NCBI GenBank assembly: GCA_035610365.1
Contig: CM069439.1
Coordinates: forward strand, 17,063,533 to 17,127,532
Reading direction: 5' to 3'
Origin: Aquatica leii
Lineage: Eukaryota; Arthropoda; Insecta; Coleoptera; Lampyridae
Length of the DNA stretch: 64,000 bases
Shown: positions 11,902-21,345 of the stretch, one piece after another
Layout: every line of letters begins with the position of its first letter
Position numbering within the stretch: position 1 is the first letter of the stretch
The notes under the pieces: generated by a model
What the model saw: the letters and a program-made list of their open reading frames with translations, nothing else
Databases searched by the model: none
Told to the model about the DNA's origin: nothing
Made by a program: the position numbers and the translations under genes

Positions 11902-12331
11902 TGTAACGAATTTTATTATTAAAACTAATTTATTTAAACTACTAAAAATATGTACATGTTTAAACTAACCAAACTAATTAAATCTGAAGATATTTAATAA
12001 AAACACTTACACTATAATTTATATCGCACTATCACTTACAGGAAGATCAGATAAAGTCCGCGGATAACTTCACACACTTGTTTACACTAAAGTCACATAC
12101 AAGATACTACTCCGTATATTTAACTGCACACACGCGTTAATTACTTATTTATTTCAACTTGAATAACCTTCTTAACAATGCCTTCTTCACGGGAATAACT
12201 GACCTCGGATTTTTTGCACAGTATTTATACATTGTGGCAAAACGTTCCCGTATGTTCCGCATCCTTCGGTGAACGTTCTAGAAAACCTCGCGAAGGCTCT
12301 CGAAGTTGCGAATAACTTCTCGAACGTTTCA
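11902..12331 (-). repeat. 5' LTR of Gypsy-1
   Basis: The 430-bp repeat reads TGAAACGTTCGAGAAG on the minus strand and ends TTCGTTACA, giving TG...CA ends. A TATAAATA box on the minus strand lies at 12222-12229. Its terminal part recurs at 9320-9388, and its general layout recurs in the LTRs at 8970 and 33675. Confidence 0.8.
12271..12283. promoter_or_regulatory. Heat-shock-element-like trimer in Gypsy-1 LTR
   Basis: GAAcgTTCtaGAA gives three alternating pentamer cores at exact 2-base spacing, the consensus arrangement bound by heat shock factor. It lies upstream of the LTR TATA box in the minus-strand sense. A further TTCtcGAA is at 12317-12324. Function is inferred only from the pattern. 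Confidence 0.45.
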
Positions 12332-12396
12332 ATATCTAAATTAAATCGTGTAATTTAAATACGTGTAAATAAATTTAGTTTTAAAAATTTATTTTT
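12332..12396 (+). repeat. Gypsy LTR, right half
   Basis: AATCGTGTAATTTAAATACG and the following AAATAAATTTAGTTTTAAAA parallel the 3' end of the LTR at 33675-34037 (AATCGTGTAAATATTTCG, AAATAAATTAGATTTAAAA). This is therefore the continuation of the LTR begun at 8970, displaced by the insertion of Gypsy-1. The final ...TTACA end is eroded, so 12396 is approximate. Confidence 0.55.
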
Positions 12397-13659
12397 TCTA
12401 ATTTTTTTTAAATAAAAACCAAACACATTTTAGCGATAACGATAATGTTAACTTGATACCTTGATTTTAGTCAGTCACAATCGAACAACACTATCAAACT
12501 ATTTGTTCTAAACAACATTTGTTATCATTAAAAATCAATAAAATTGCAAAATAGTTAAAATGTTAAAATAGTATAACAAATTTCATAATGAAAAATAAAT
12601 ACAATATTTATTTATGACTAAAGTAGAAATATTTATCAAAATATTGACAAACAAAATGTTATTCTTAGCTTATTTCAAATTACTTCAGATGTATTTAATC
12701 TATTTTTATATTGATGTTTGTCTTATAGAGAAACAAACAAGTTCAATAAGACTTTTTATCATATTTTTATTAAAGGTGACTACAAATATTACTAATAATA
12801 ATTTACAAATATTTATTGTTTTTGTCACACAGATGTTATTTCAAGTTTTTGAAGCTTATTGTTTTGCTCTAAGTTTTAAAATTTTTTTTCAACTGAGATA
12901 TTTAACACAAATAATGTATTTATTAGCAATATTTCATTTTCAAACGTTAAAAGGCCTTTCTACGTTACTACTAAAAATAATACAAATTACGTTTAATATT
13001 GTTTTCTTTTTTTCCAAGAAATTCCTGTAAATGCTAAAATTTATTCGTGTAATACAATGAATGTTTTAGTTAGATTTTAAGTACAAATAATAAGTAGATT
13101 TAGTAGTACAGCGCAAAACAAACTTTGTTTTATTTTTATTGTTTAGCATAAATAAGGCCAGAGGAATAACAATTCCAAAAAATATAAAAATAAGATAAAG
13201 AAAAACAATCCTGAAAAAATTAAAATTATTTTTAAAATTATTTACATAAATATTTGTTTTTGAATTTTATTTCAACGCAGTAAAAACAAGTTTGTTGAGT
13301 TAATAAATACATTTTTTTTATAATAGTGATTCTAAATAAACAACTTCTAGGTGTTCAAAAACAATGGATTATATTCGTAAAAACGATAGTGTTTAAAAAA
13401 GTTTTCTAATGTTTACTCTGGTACCTTTGTCTTAAATACCTGCTCAAGGTAAGTTGAAGTTTACTTTCAGAAAGTCGGAATGTCATAGAACAGGTTTCAG
13501 TTTAAAATATATTTTACAAAAATATTTTAATTGTTTAAATTCTGTTGTTTTAAGACAGTGCCCATTTAAATTGTTACGAACGAAATCTTACTTCAATGCT
13601 CAAATAATAACAATCTAGTTAAATAATTTTTGGTAAAGATTCTTTCTCCTCCTCTGAGT
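12397..13659. other. AT-rich DNA without recognised gene
   Basis: Apart from the open frame at 12614-13030, nothing is seen. The right edge is the 3' end of the minus-strand PLE. Confidence 0.5.
12614..13030 (+). CDS. Unrecognised 138-codon open frame, hydrophobic
   Basis: This frame is unusually long for such AT-rich DNA. It encodes several hydrophobic stretches that could be membrane segments, for example around residues 16-38, 68-88 and 105-130. I recognise no family. The strand is T-rich, which by itself favours F, L, I and V codons, so this could be chance. No splice-site context or promoter was found. It might be a relic of a chemoreceptor-type membrane protein, but no diagnostic motif supports that. 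Confidence 0.15.
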   Translation: MTKVEIFIKILTNKMLFLAYFKLLQMYLIYFYIDVCLIEKQTSSIRLFIIFLLKVTTNITNNNLQIFIVFVTQMLFQVFEAYCFALSFKIFFQLRYLTQIMYLLAIFHFQTLKGLSTLLLKIIQITFNIVFFFSKKFL

Positions 13660-13733
13660 GTTTACTAATTAATTCAGACTTCTTCGTTTAGGAAGGGCAT
13701 GTAAAACCACTTTAATTTATTTTTGTGGCAACG

Positions 13734-13762
13734 TTTCGTGCTGAAGGTGAGCACTTCATCAG
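13734..13762 (-). ncRNA. Hammerhead ribozyme motif, consensus core
   Basis: On the minus strand, CTGATGA (13762-13756) is followed by A, then stem II GTGCT/AGCAC closing a 7-base loop, then GAAA (13737-13734) and CGTTGCC. Both conserved core boxes match the hammerhead consensus exactly and stem II is perfect for 5 bp. PLE ends are known to encode such ribozymes. Stems I and III and the cleavage site were not resolved. Confidence 0.65.
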
Positions 13763-14101
13763 GCCAACTGTAATTTATTAAACTCGTAAGTCAACAGCAT
13801 AGTAACAACAGAATGAAAGTAACAGATAATTTTTAACACATAAAACTTACAGAATAAAATCAAGTGGATCAATCCACCGACCAAGGACATCGGCAACTTT
13901 ACGAGATAGTATTTAATTAATAATAAATAAAACATTAAACATAAAATGGTCAATAATTAAAATTTCTTATATAACGCAGGACATAAACGTTTCAACAAAC
14001 AATTGACAAATGTTGTGTAATCAAAAATTTATGAATGTCAAGGGAAAGATTAAAATAAAAAGATAAACAAAAATGAATAACGATAAATCCAACCTATTAA
14101 G

Positions 14102-14945
14102 TTATCTCACAATTTTGGATATTAAATTATTATAAGCGCTGCTTAAATTGTTGGTATCGTTGTTAAAATTAATATTATTATTATATATATTGATGTATAG
14201 CATTTCGGAAACTAAACGCTTTTTCAAGTTGTTTTCCACATCTAGAATTGTGGGATTGATAAAATTGAAATTATGCCCCATGTCTATATGATGTACAGCC
14301 AAAGCTGTATCGCCTTTTTTTGTGCTACAATAATATTTATGGTTGGCCATCCGATTTTTTAGCTTCTGTTTAGTTTGACCAATATAACACGCATTACATC
14401 CAGTACAGTCAAGCTTATACACTACGTCGTGTTTATCTATAGTGTTAGTTCTATCTTTAGCATTACTATACAGCATGTTGTAAATGGTGTTAGTTTATAC
14501 ATGGTTATTTTGATGTTAGGTGTTGTTAGTATCGGAATGATTCTTTGTGTTAGATTTGGGACGTTTATGATTTTGGTGTAAATGATATCAGTATTAAGGT
14601 TAGCGTTAAGGGTAGTGTTAAGGTTAGTACTAGGTGGGTTAACTGGTGGTAGAATAGTATTAGTTGTGTTAGTGTGTAGTAGTATTTTTTTTATTATACT
14701 GTTAGGATAGTTGTTGTTTCTAAGTATTTTCTTTGGAATCTTAAAGTTTTTTTCATGAAATTGAGGACTGCTCAAACCTATAATTTTATTTTTCATAGCC
14801 TTAACAGTATTATTTTTTTGGTGGTGCGGATGTTTAGATAAGTAATTGATCGTTCTATTAGAGGCTATCGGCTTAGTATACTATTCAGTAATTATCGTAT
14901 TAGTACTAACATCCTTGATCAGTCTAACATCTAAATCCCTTTCTT
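14102..14945 (-). pseudogene. PLE-A RT C-terminus and GIY-YIG endonuclease
   Basis: The minus strand reads through the RT thumb region (MKNKIIGLSSPQFHEKNF) in one frame, then shifts at about 14440-14476 into the endonuclease frame. The latter has VVYKLDCTGCNACYIGQTKQ, giving the GIY-YIG signature with its C-x2-C insertion, followed by KLKNRMANH and a conserved HHID segment, ending ISKIVR at 14102. The equivalent plus-strand copy has these two parts in one continuous frame, so the shift here is a private mutation. Residue identity between the copies is close to nine in ten over the endonuclease. Confidence 0.8.
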
Positions 14946-15808
14946 AAACAAACCAAACTTAAGTTTATTTACTTATTCTTATTCAAAATGCTACTTTTTT
15001 TTTAACATAATAAGTCATTGATTAATAATTTTATTAATATTAAATTGCTGTGATTGTTTACACGGAAAAAATGTTTTTGGAAGAAACAAACAATATATTT
15101 TTAAATTAGTTACCAATAATGTTTAAGTATTAAAGATATTTTTAGAGTAATAAGTTGTATTTATTTAGAACCATTTAAATGCAAGCTTTCGAACTTGGTC
15201 AAGTTCTTCGTCAGGCAAAATTAAATTCAAAAAAATTTTTAAAAAATGTATGTATTTTATCATTAATTGTTTTGTTTTTGTTTTATACGAAATCTAGATT
15301 ATAATAACAAATTATAATTAATCATTTAATGGATATTTTACAAAATTAGAGCTAATACTAATAGGATGTTGAACAACAATAAAAGGTATTCTAATTCTTT
15401 TAATTTATTTATTGTCGTTTTGAGATATTGATGATTAAATAAATTTCTGGTAATTATCATAGAGCTACAGAGGTGCATGTAACTTAGCTGCTTGATAAAC
15501 ATCTAACATTTGCAATATTGTCAATCCTTTGAAACAATGAACCAATGTAAGTTTATTTATAAATTGTTATTAAAAACGTCCTGCAATTATTGTAAACGTA
15601 AAATGTGATTATTATTTTTTTAAGATTAATTTTTGGTTATTTAAATCCTATTTATTGGTTAAATCTAATTATAGATACATTCCAGTCTAATATAAATAAC
15701 AACTTTATTCTACAAATTACTTACATACATCTCATTTAAACAGTAATTACCAAACATAATACGAAGTGATATTATCTGTGTTTAGTTGTTCATTCTTAGT
15801 TTTCGAGA
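14946..15808. other. AT-rich spacer with an orphan hammerhead-like motif
   Basis: No coding region is recognised. The minus strand at about 15360-15480 could be a worn-out PLE tail feeding into the motif at 15181-15215, but no domain is legible. Confidence 0.4.
15181..15215 (-). ncRNA. Hammerhead-like motif, orphan
   Basis: On the minus strand, CCTGACGA is followed by stem II GAACTT/AAGTTC around a GACC loop, then GAAA and GCTTGC. The core differs from CUGAUGA by one base (T to C), while stem II is a perfect 6 bp. No PLE coding sequence is legible next to it, so it is probably the last visible part of a very old element. Confidence 0.5.
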
Positions 15809-17100
15809 ATGTGTTCTACAGAGTTTGCAAATTCGAAATACTTGCAGTTGACTAAAACAAGACGTAGTATGAAAGAACAAATGCGTGCAGCAAAAGAAAG
15901 GGTGCGCACAGTTAGTGCACCATGTGTATTGCGTGTACACGATGAAGAAAGTGAAGTGAAATCGACCATTTTCTTCTACTGAAGAAAATTTAATGGATAA
16001 CGACATAAACTTTTACGTTGAGGACGAAATATTTTCATCTGAAAATGAATATTATCTTGAAAATTTCAATGGTTCCAAAAATTTTAATGAAAACCCAACT
16101 GACTTTTCTGCGGTTTTAGATATTCCTAGTCCATCAAGTGCTACTTACGCCGTTTACCAAGATGAAGTTTGTCAAATTTATAATCGAGCAGCAATTGACG
16201 CGATTAATAAAGCCGCCAAAGAAGAAACGAAACTAGCATTAGAACTAATAGAATTAGACGACCAAGGGTGTTCAAACATTGCAGTTGTAACAGACGGAGC
16301 GTGGAGCAAACAGTCGTATCGCACTAATTATAACGCCTTGTGTGGTGTTGCGTGTATAGTTGGACTACGGACAAAGAAGGTGCTCTATATGGCCCTTAAA
16401 AATAAGTTTTGTTTGGTGTGCACGAAAGGATTTGTACAAAAATAATCAATGTCCAGAGCACACCTGTTATGGAAATTAGACCGGTCCATCAACTGGAATG
16501 GAGGCAGTCATTTTAGTAAAGGATTTCCAAAAAACAATAGAGATGTATGAAATATGTAAAATTAGTGAGTGACGGCGATAGCAGCGTGCATCGAAAACTT
16601 GTGGAGTCGATGCCCTATGATACTTCTACTGTAATACAAAAAAATGAATGCAAAAACCGTATTTTGCGTAATTACATAAATAAACTACGAGAAGTCAAAA
16701 AACCAAAAACGAATTAAAAGACATTATCTCAGAAAATATTCTCAGGCTTCGTAGTAAAGTTACTAAAGTCATTCAATTTAGAAAAATCCAAGATGTGACT
16801 ACAGATATAAAAATTAAAGAACTAGAGCTTGATGTTTTAAATGCACCGAAACATATTTTTTGTGATCATACGGGGTTATTTTTGTACCGGTGCTAGAACC
16901 AAAAACAATATTATTCCGGATTTTGAAATAAGCGGTTTATTTAAGGAAATAATGACTGCAGTATGTCGTGTATCTTACGATTCCAAGAGTTTGATACATG
17001 ATGTTACCAACAGTTCCGCAGCACTTTAAAATTCCCATGTTGCGAAATTTGTTGGTGGTAAACGTATGAATTTTGCTTTTCACAGTCAATACCAATGTTA
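15809..17100 (+). pseudogene. Mutator-like transposase, broken
   Basis: An ATG at 15809 opens 57 codons (basic, RRSMKEQMRAAKERV), then a frameshift near 15980 leads to the frame with ATG 15993. This carries VVTDGAWSKQSYRTNYNALC, typical of the first catalytic aspartate region of this transposase family, followed by GVACIVGLRTKKVLYM. Further on, in other frames, come CPEHTCYG with a stop, GMEAVILVKDFQKTIEMYE, and SDGDSSVHRKL, whose D-G-D fits the second catalytic acid. VTNSSAAL and AKFVGGKRMNFAF are near 16995-17090. Several shifts and stops rule out activity. The transposase would excise and insert the element. Confidence 0.7.
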
Positions 17101-17174
17101 ACCTCAATACTGCTATAATTCTAACATTTAGTGGTCGTATGGATGTACTTGAATATGATCACAAAAAATAGTTC

Positions 17175-17740
17175 TTGTTTTATTTTACATACAGGATGGA
17201 TATTCGTGTAGAGCGCGTTGGCCCTTGCACTTTAAGAACCAAAGTTTTTTGTTCTTGTTGTTTTTCTTCTGTAAAAGTTGCTTGTTTTTTTAAATTTGAA
17301 CATTTGTTTTCTGTAGTTGATTTATGTGGCGTTTTACTTGACATTTGTCTTTTAGTGTTATAACATAACGCTTTCCGTTACCGTTCCATACTTCCACAAA
17401 GATTTATCATTAACAATAAATAGTGTTATTAGACCTCTCTTCTTTGTTGCATTTTATAACATTTAATGTTGTTTTTATTTGTTTGTTTTGATATAATTTG
17501 GACGGAGATTTTACACATGCTGATAGAGTTGCCCTTATAACAAAATAATATTTCAGGCACTTTTGTATGCATTTTGTCATGGATTTTAACCGTTGTTTTA
17601 GTTTGATTTTCTTCATTGACGCACATTGTGATAAACGACATTTTTCGTTTTGTTGTCAGGTGCGAGAACGAACATGTTTGCCAACATGTGAACATACTAC
17701 GTACAATTGACTGTGAGATAAACATACATTTGCTAGATTC
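17175..17740 (-). pseudogene. Gypsy integrase C-terminal fragment, nested
   Basis: Read on the minus strand, pieces such as VPEILFCYKGNSISMCK, QNKQIKTTLNVIK and NGKRYVITLKDKCQVKRHIN resemble the end of a Gypsy integrase: the PxELLF motif after the DDE core, then the final strand with (V/I)KRHIDQL. The direction is opposite to the surrounding transposon, and the transposase-to-nuclease reading is interrupted exactly here, so a nested insertion is the simplest explanation. LTRs were not found. Confidence 0.5.
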
Positions 17741-17939
17741 AGGTTACAAACACTCCAGGATTGTTGCGATTTGTTGATCGTTATGGGAAAGTTATCACAT
17801 TAGGAGTAAAACTGCTGTAACGCATAATGAATTAGGTACACTCCACGAAATCGTGAAAACTACAGCCAATAGTACGTACGTAAGTAGTAGTTATTTTGCG
17901 AAAAACAAAAGCGTAAAATTGATTTGCAATCAAAAACCA

Positions 17940-18750
17940 ATACGTTACCGTACTAAGTACTTTGGAATCGCAGATGCTGATTATAAACCGGATGCAGCTG
18001 AACTAACGCCGGATATGCTAGAGAAATAATTAAACGAAGCAGCGCAGAAATTTGTACAGAAATTGTTTTTGAAGCGAGAAGAAATTTTGAATAAAACTAT
18101 TGGTCAACACCGAAGCAGTCGGTGGTACGAAGAGCGGTGGAAAATATTGACAGCGTCAAATTTTGACCGCATTTGTAAATTGTGCAGAGCAACTTCGTAT
18201 GCAAATGTAATAAAAAATGTATTATACCAACAGTTTACAGAAAGTGCTGCTAAAAGATATGGGGAAAAATGACCATTGAGCCATAGACGACTTTCAAGAG
18301 GTCACGAATATAAAGGTTAATCCTTGGGGTTTATTTGTGGATGAAATTCACCCATGTTTGGCAGCATCTCCAGACAAAGTAGTAGATGAAAATGCGAATG
18401 TAGAAATCAAATGCCCATACGGTGCAAAAATGTACACTCCGATGGAAGCCGTTATAAAGAATAAAATCAAATTTTGTCGAGTAGAGGAAATCGAATTAAA
18501 ATTAAAACAAAATGACAGCTACATGTACCAAATCCAAGGGCAATTAAATATCGTAAGAAAAGACATTTGCTATTTTGTTGTTTGGATTCCTACTGGTATT
18601 TCTGTAGAAAAGATTAAAATTGATACTTTGTTTTGGGAGAAAAAAATGCTTTCGAAGCTTGAACAATTTTATTATATAGTATTGTTACCCGAAATTTTGG
18701 TTTCAAGACAATCACGTCAGCTACCTATTCGAGAGACATTTTTAAATTAA
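17940..18750 (+). pseudogene. YqaJ-like nuclease domain, broken
   Basis: The frame is entered at about 17960 (GIADADYKPDAAELTPDML, then a stop) and resumes with SSRWYEERWKILTASNFDRI, the typical start of YqaJ-type nucleases (WxxxRxxxxTAS). After a stop near 18270, and in another frame, follow a GLFVDEIHP motif, AASPDKVVD and VEIKCPYGAK, giving the D...ExK nuclease core, then YMYQIQGQLNI with the conserved glutamine, and YFVVWIPTGI. The final region ends at 18750. YqaJ proteins are related to phage lambda exonuclease. The active-site residues are visible although the frame is broken. Confidence 0.7.
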
Positions 18751-19644
18751 TGTATGTGGAAAAAACTGTATCTTCTGAAATTCAATGTCAAGGATGTACA
18801 TCTGTAAAGTTGTTACTTTTTCCCCTTTTTTAAATTAATTTATATGCATACAAAATAATATACAGGCTGACTTATTATTATTTATACATAGTTGATTATT
18901 ATTAGTTATGTTTATTTGTAAGATTGTTTATTTATGCGTTGACAACAGTATGTTGGTACCTATTTTGGACTGATGTATTTATTGTTTTAAATTTTTCTCG
19001 TCACTATTAACACTGTTAGCTAATATGTCGTAAATAAATATCTTTAGGCAATTTTATTTTTATTCGTTATGAATGAATTTCAATATTCTAATCAAATTGA
19101 TTACGTACTTGGTGTATTATTAGATTGATTTGAATAAATAAATGCGTTAGCAAATTAAGTAGGTTTCTACCTGCAGTTTACAAACAGTTATAATCCTTTT
19201 GTTAGTAATCCGATTGTTTAACAACGGGTGGTCGCGGGCACAGGTCCATGGTTAATGGGTTGCCTATATTTGTACGAAATTTTAACAAAATTAATAGAAC
19301 ATTTTTTAATCGCTAACTCAATTAATTCGTCACCATGTAGAATGTAAAGATACATCGATGCATGTAGGTCAGTAAAATACATGTATGTAACGGGGTAAAA
19401 GAATAAAAACTTATAAAAATAAATTCCGTTGGCAGTATCAATGAAAACTTATGTTTTATTTGTAACGTGATATTATCCATATTTATTAAAAAAAAAAACT
19501 TTTCGCGATTTAGCCCGTTGGAGAAAAGATTGTTTTAAATAATACTTAAATTACTTTTTTAATCATACTGCTACAAAGTGAGATATCTTGGTTAGCGTTT
19601 CACTATTCTACGGTGCAAGACGTCCTAACTAAATACAACCCTTA
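18751..19644. other. Spacer without recognised gene
   Basis: AT-rich, with a short GC-richer stretch at about 19215-19270 that shows no reading frame or RNA fold I can name. Confidence 0.5.
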
Positions 19645-19766
19645 AATTGATGGTATCCTTGTTAAAATTAATATTATTATTATATATATTGATGTATAGC
19701 ATTTCGGAAACTAAACGCTTTTTCAAGTTGTTTTCCACATCTAGAATTGTGGGATTGATAAAATTT
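19645..19766 (-). repeat. Inverted fragment of the PLE 3' coding region
   Basis: This stretch equals the minus strand of the end of the endonuclease gene: it contains TTTCGGAAACTAAACGC and CACATCTAGAATTGTGGG, reverse complements of 20763-20880, and is almost identical to plus-strand 14150-14270. It joins directly to RT coding sequence at about 19765. An inverted partial copy abutting a truncated 5' end is a known product of PLE integration. Confidence 0.8.
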
Positions 19767-20916
19767 AGTTAAAGTTGTACAAATCATTCAAATCCTGTTT
19801 GACTCTAGTTATTTTACTTATAATGACAAAATGTATACTCAAAAATTCCGTACTGCCATGGGAAATCCGGCGTCGCCTATATTAGCTAATCTCACAATGC
19901 ATGATCTGCTAAAATATGTTAAAAACAAACTGACTTACACTCCAACATTTTTATTATGCTATGTTGATGATATCGTTGCATGTATTCCAGAAACTGAGAT
20001 TAATACTACCTTAAACGTTTTTAATAGTTACAATCCACATTTAAAATTTACTTTTGATATAGAAACACAAGGATCTTTACCATTTTTAGATGTTAGACTG
20101 ATCAGGGATGTTAGTACTAATACGATAATTACTGAATGGTATACTAAGCCGATAGCCTCTAATAGAACGATTAATTACTTATTTAAACATCCGCACCACC
20201 AAAAAATTAATACTATTAAGGCTATGAAAAATAAAATTATAGGTTTGAGCAGTCCTCAATTTCATGAAAAAAACTTTAAGATTCTAAAGAAAATACTTAG
20301 AAACAACAACTATCCTAACAATATAATAAAAAAAATACTGCTACACACTAACACAACTAATACTATTCTACCACCAGTTAACTCACCTAGTACTAACCTT
20401 AACACTACCCTTAACGCTAACCTTAATACTAATATCACTTACACCAAAATCATAAACGTCCCAAATCTAACACAAAGAATCATTCCGATACTAACAACAC
20501 CTAACATCAAAATAACCATGTATAACACTAACACCATTTACAACATGCTGTATAGTAATACCAAAGATAGAACTAACACTATAGATAAACACGACGTAGC
20601 GTATAAGCTTGACTGTACTGGATGCAATGCGTGTTATATTGGTCAAACTAAACAGAAGCTAAAAAATCGGATGGCCAACCATAAATATGATTGTAGCACA
20701 AAAAAAGGCGATACAGCTTTGGCTGTACATCATATAGACTCACACAATTTCAAGTTTATCAATCCCACAATTCTAGTTGTGGAAAACAACTTGAAAAAGC
20801 GTGTAGTTTCCGAAATGCTATACATCAATATATTTAATCATAATATTAATTTTAACAACGATACCAACAATTTAAGCAGCGTTTATAATAATTTAATATC
20901 CAAAATTGTGAGATAA
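19765..20916 (+). pseudogene. PLE-B reverse transcriptase/GIY-YIG, 5'-truncated
   Basis: The frame is open from the junction at 19765 to the stop at 20916 with no internal break; the first ATG is at 19831. It contains RT motif B (MGNPASPILANLTM), catalytic motif C (YVDDI), the following LKFTFDIE and LPFLDV motifs, the thumb, and a GIY-YIG endonuclease (AYKLDCTGCNACYIGQTKQ, then KNRMANHKYDC and HHID). The fingers, motif A with its catalytic aspartate, and any upstream domain are missing, so the protein cannot be a working RT. A 3-base deletion at DSHNF relative to PLE-A (DMGHNF) is visible. Confidence 0.85.
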
Positions 20917-21253
20917 CTATATAGGTTGGATTAATCGTTATTCATTTTTGTTTATCTTTTTATTGTTATCTTTCCCTTGACATTCATAAATTTTTAATTA
21001 CACAACATTTGTCAATTGTTTGTTGAAACGTTTATGTCCTGCGTTATATAAGAAACTAATTATTGACCATTTTATGTTTAATGTTTTATTTATTATTAAT
21101 TAAATACTATCTCGTAAAGTTGCCGATGTCCTTGGTCGGTGGATTGATCCACTTGATTTTATTCTGTAAGTTTTATGTGTTAAAAATTATCTGTTAATTT
21201 CATTCTGTTGTTACTATGTTGTTGATTTGCGAGTTTAATAAATTACAGTTGGC

Positions 21254-21282
21254 CTAATGAAGTGCTCTCCTTCAGCACGAAA
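21254..21282 (+). ncRNA. Hammerhead motif with one core change
   Basis: CTAATGA, then A, stem II GTGCT/AGCAC, GAAA and CGTTGCC. This is the same ribozyme as in PLE-A but with the core G changed to A (CUGAUGA to CUAAUGA), a position where changes normally abolish cleavage. Stem II remains perfect. Confidence 0.55.
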
Positions 21283-21345
21283 CGTTGCCACAAAAATAAA
21301 CTAAAGTGGTTTTACATGCCCCTCTTAAACGAAGAAGTCTGAATT

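Larger units (their letters stand above)
9320..12331 (-). mobile_element. Ty3/Gypsy element, internally deleted (Gypsy-1)
   Basis: Read on the minus strand it has a full 5' LTR (12331-11902), a gag with coiled-coil start, zinc knuckle, protease, the first part of RT, and then only the last 70 or so bases of the 3' LTR (9388-9320). Most of RT, RNase H, integrase and most of the 3' LTR are missing, so a deletion joins mid-RT to mid-LTR. The flanks are halves of another LTR of related sequence. ATAT stands at 9317-9320 and 12332-12335, consistent with a 4-bp target duplication if one T was lost at the left junction. Confidence 0.8.
13660..14945 (-). mobile_element. Penelope-like element, 5'-truncated (PLE-A)
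   Basis: This minus-strand copy aligns with the plus-strand PLE at 20070-21345 through coding region, 3' noncoding region, hammerhead motif and terminal GTGGTTTTACATGCCC block. It begins abruptly near 14945 in the middle of RT and ends near 13660. The two copies form an inverted repeat of about 1.27 kb. Confidence 0.8.
15809..18750 (+). mobile_element. Decayed Mutator-type transposon with YqaJ nuclease
   Basis: A transposase part (15809 to about 17100) is followed, after a foreign minus-strand insert, by a YqaJ-type nuclease part (about 17940-18750). Both read on the plus strand, in an order known from arthropod proteins combining a Mutator-like transposase domain with a YqaJ-like recombinase/nuclease domain. 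Terminal inverted repeats and target duplications were not found by eye, so the ends given are coding limits. Confidence 0.65.
19645..21345 (+). mobile_element. Penelope-like element with inverted 5' fragment (PLE-B)
   Basis: The copy contains an inverted fragment of its own 3' coding region (19645-19766), then RT and GIY-YIG coding sequence (19765-20916), about 330 bp of 3' noncoding DNA, a hammerhead motif and the terminal block ending near 21345. It is 5'-truncated in RT. It is the best preserved PLE of the window. Confidence 0.85.

Noticed and set aside
14375..14581. Plus-strand frame within PLE-A
   Set aside because: Antisense shadow of the minus-strand endonuclease and linker.
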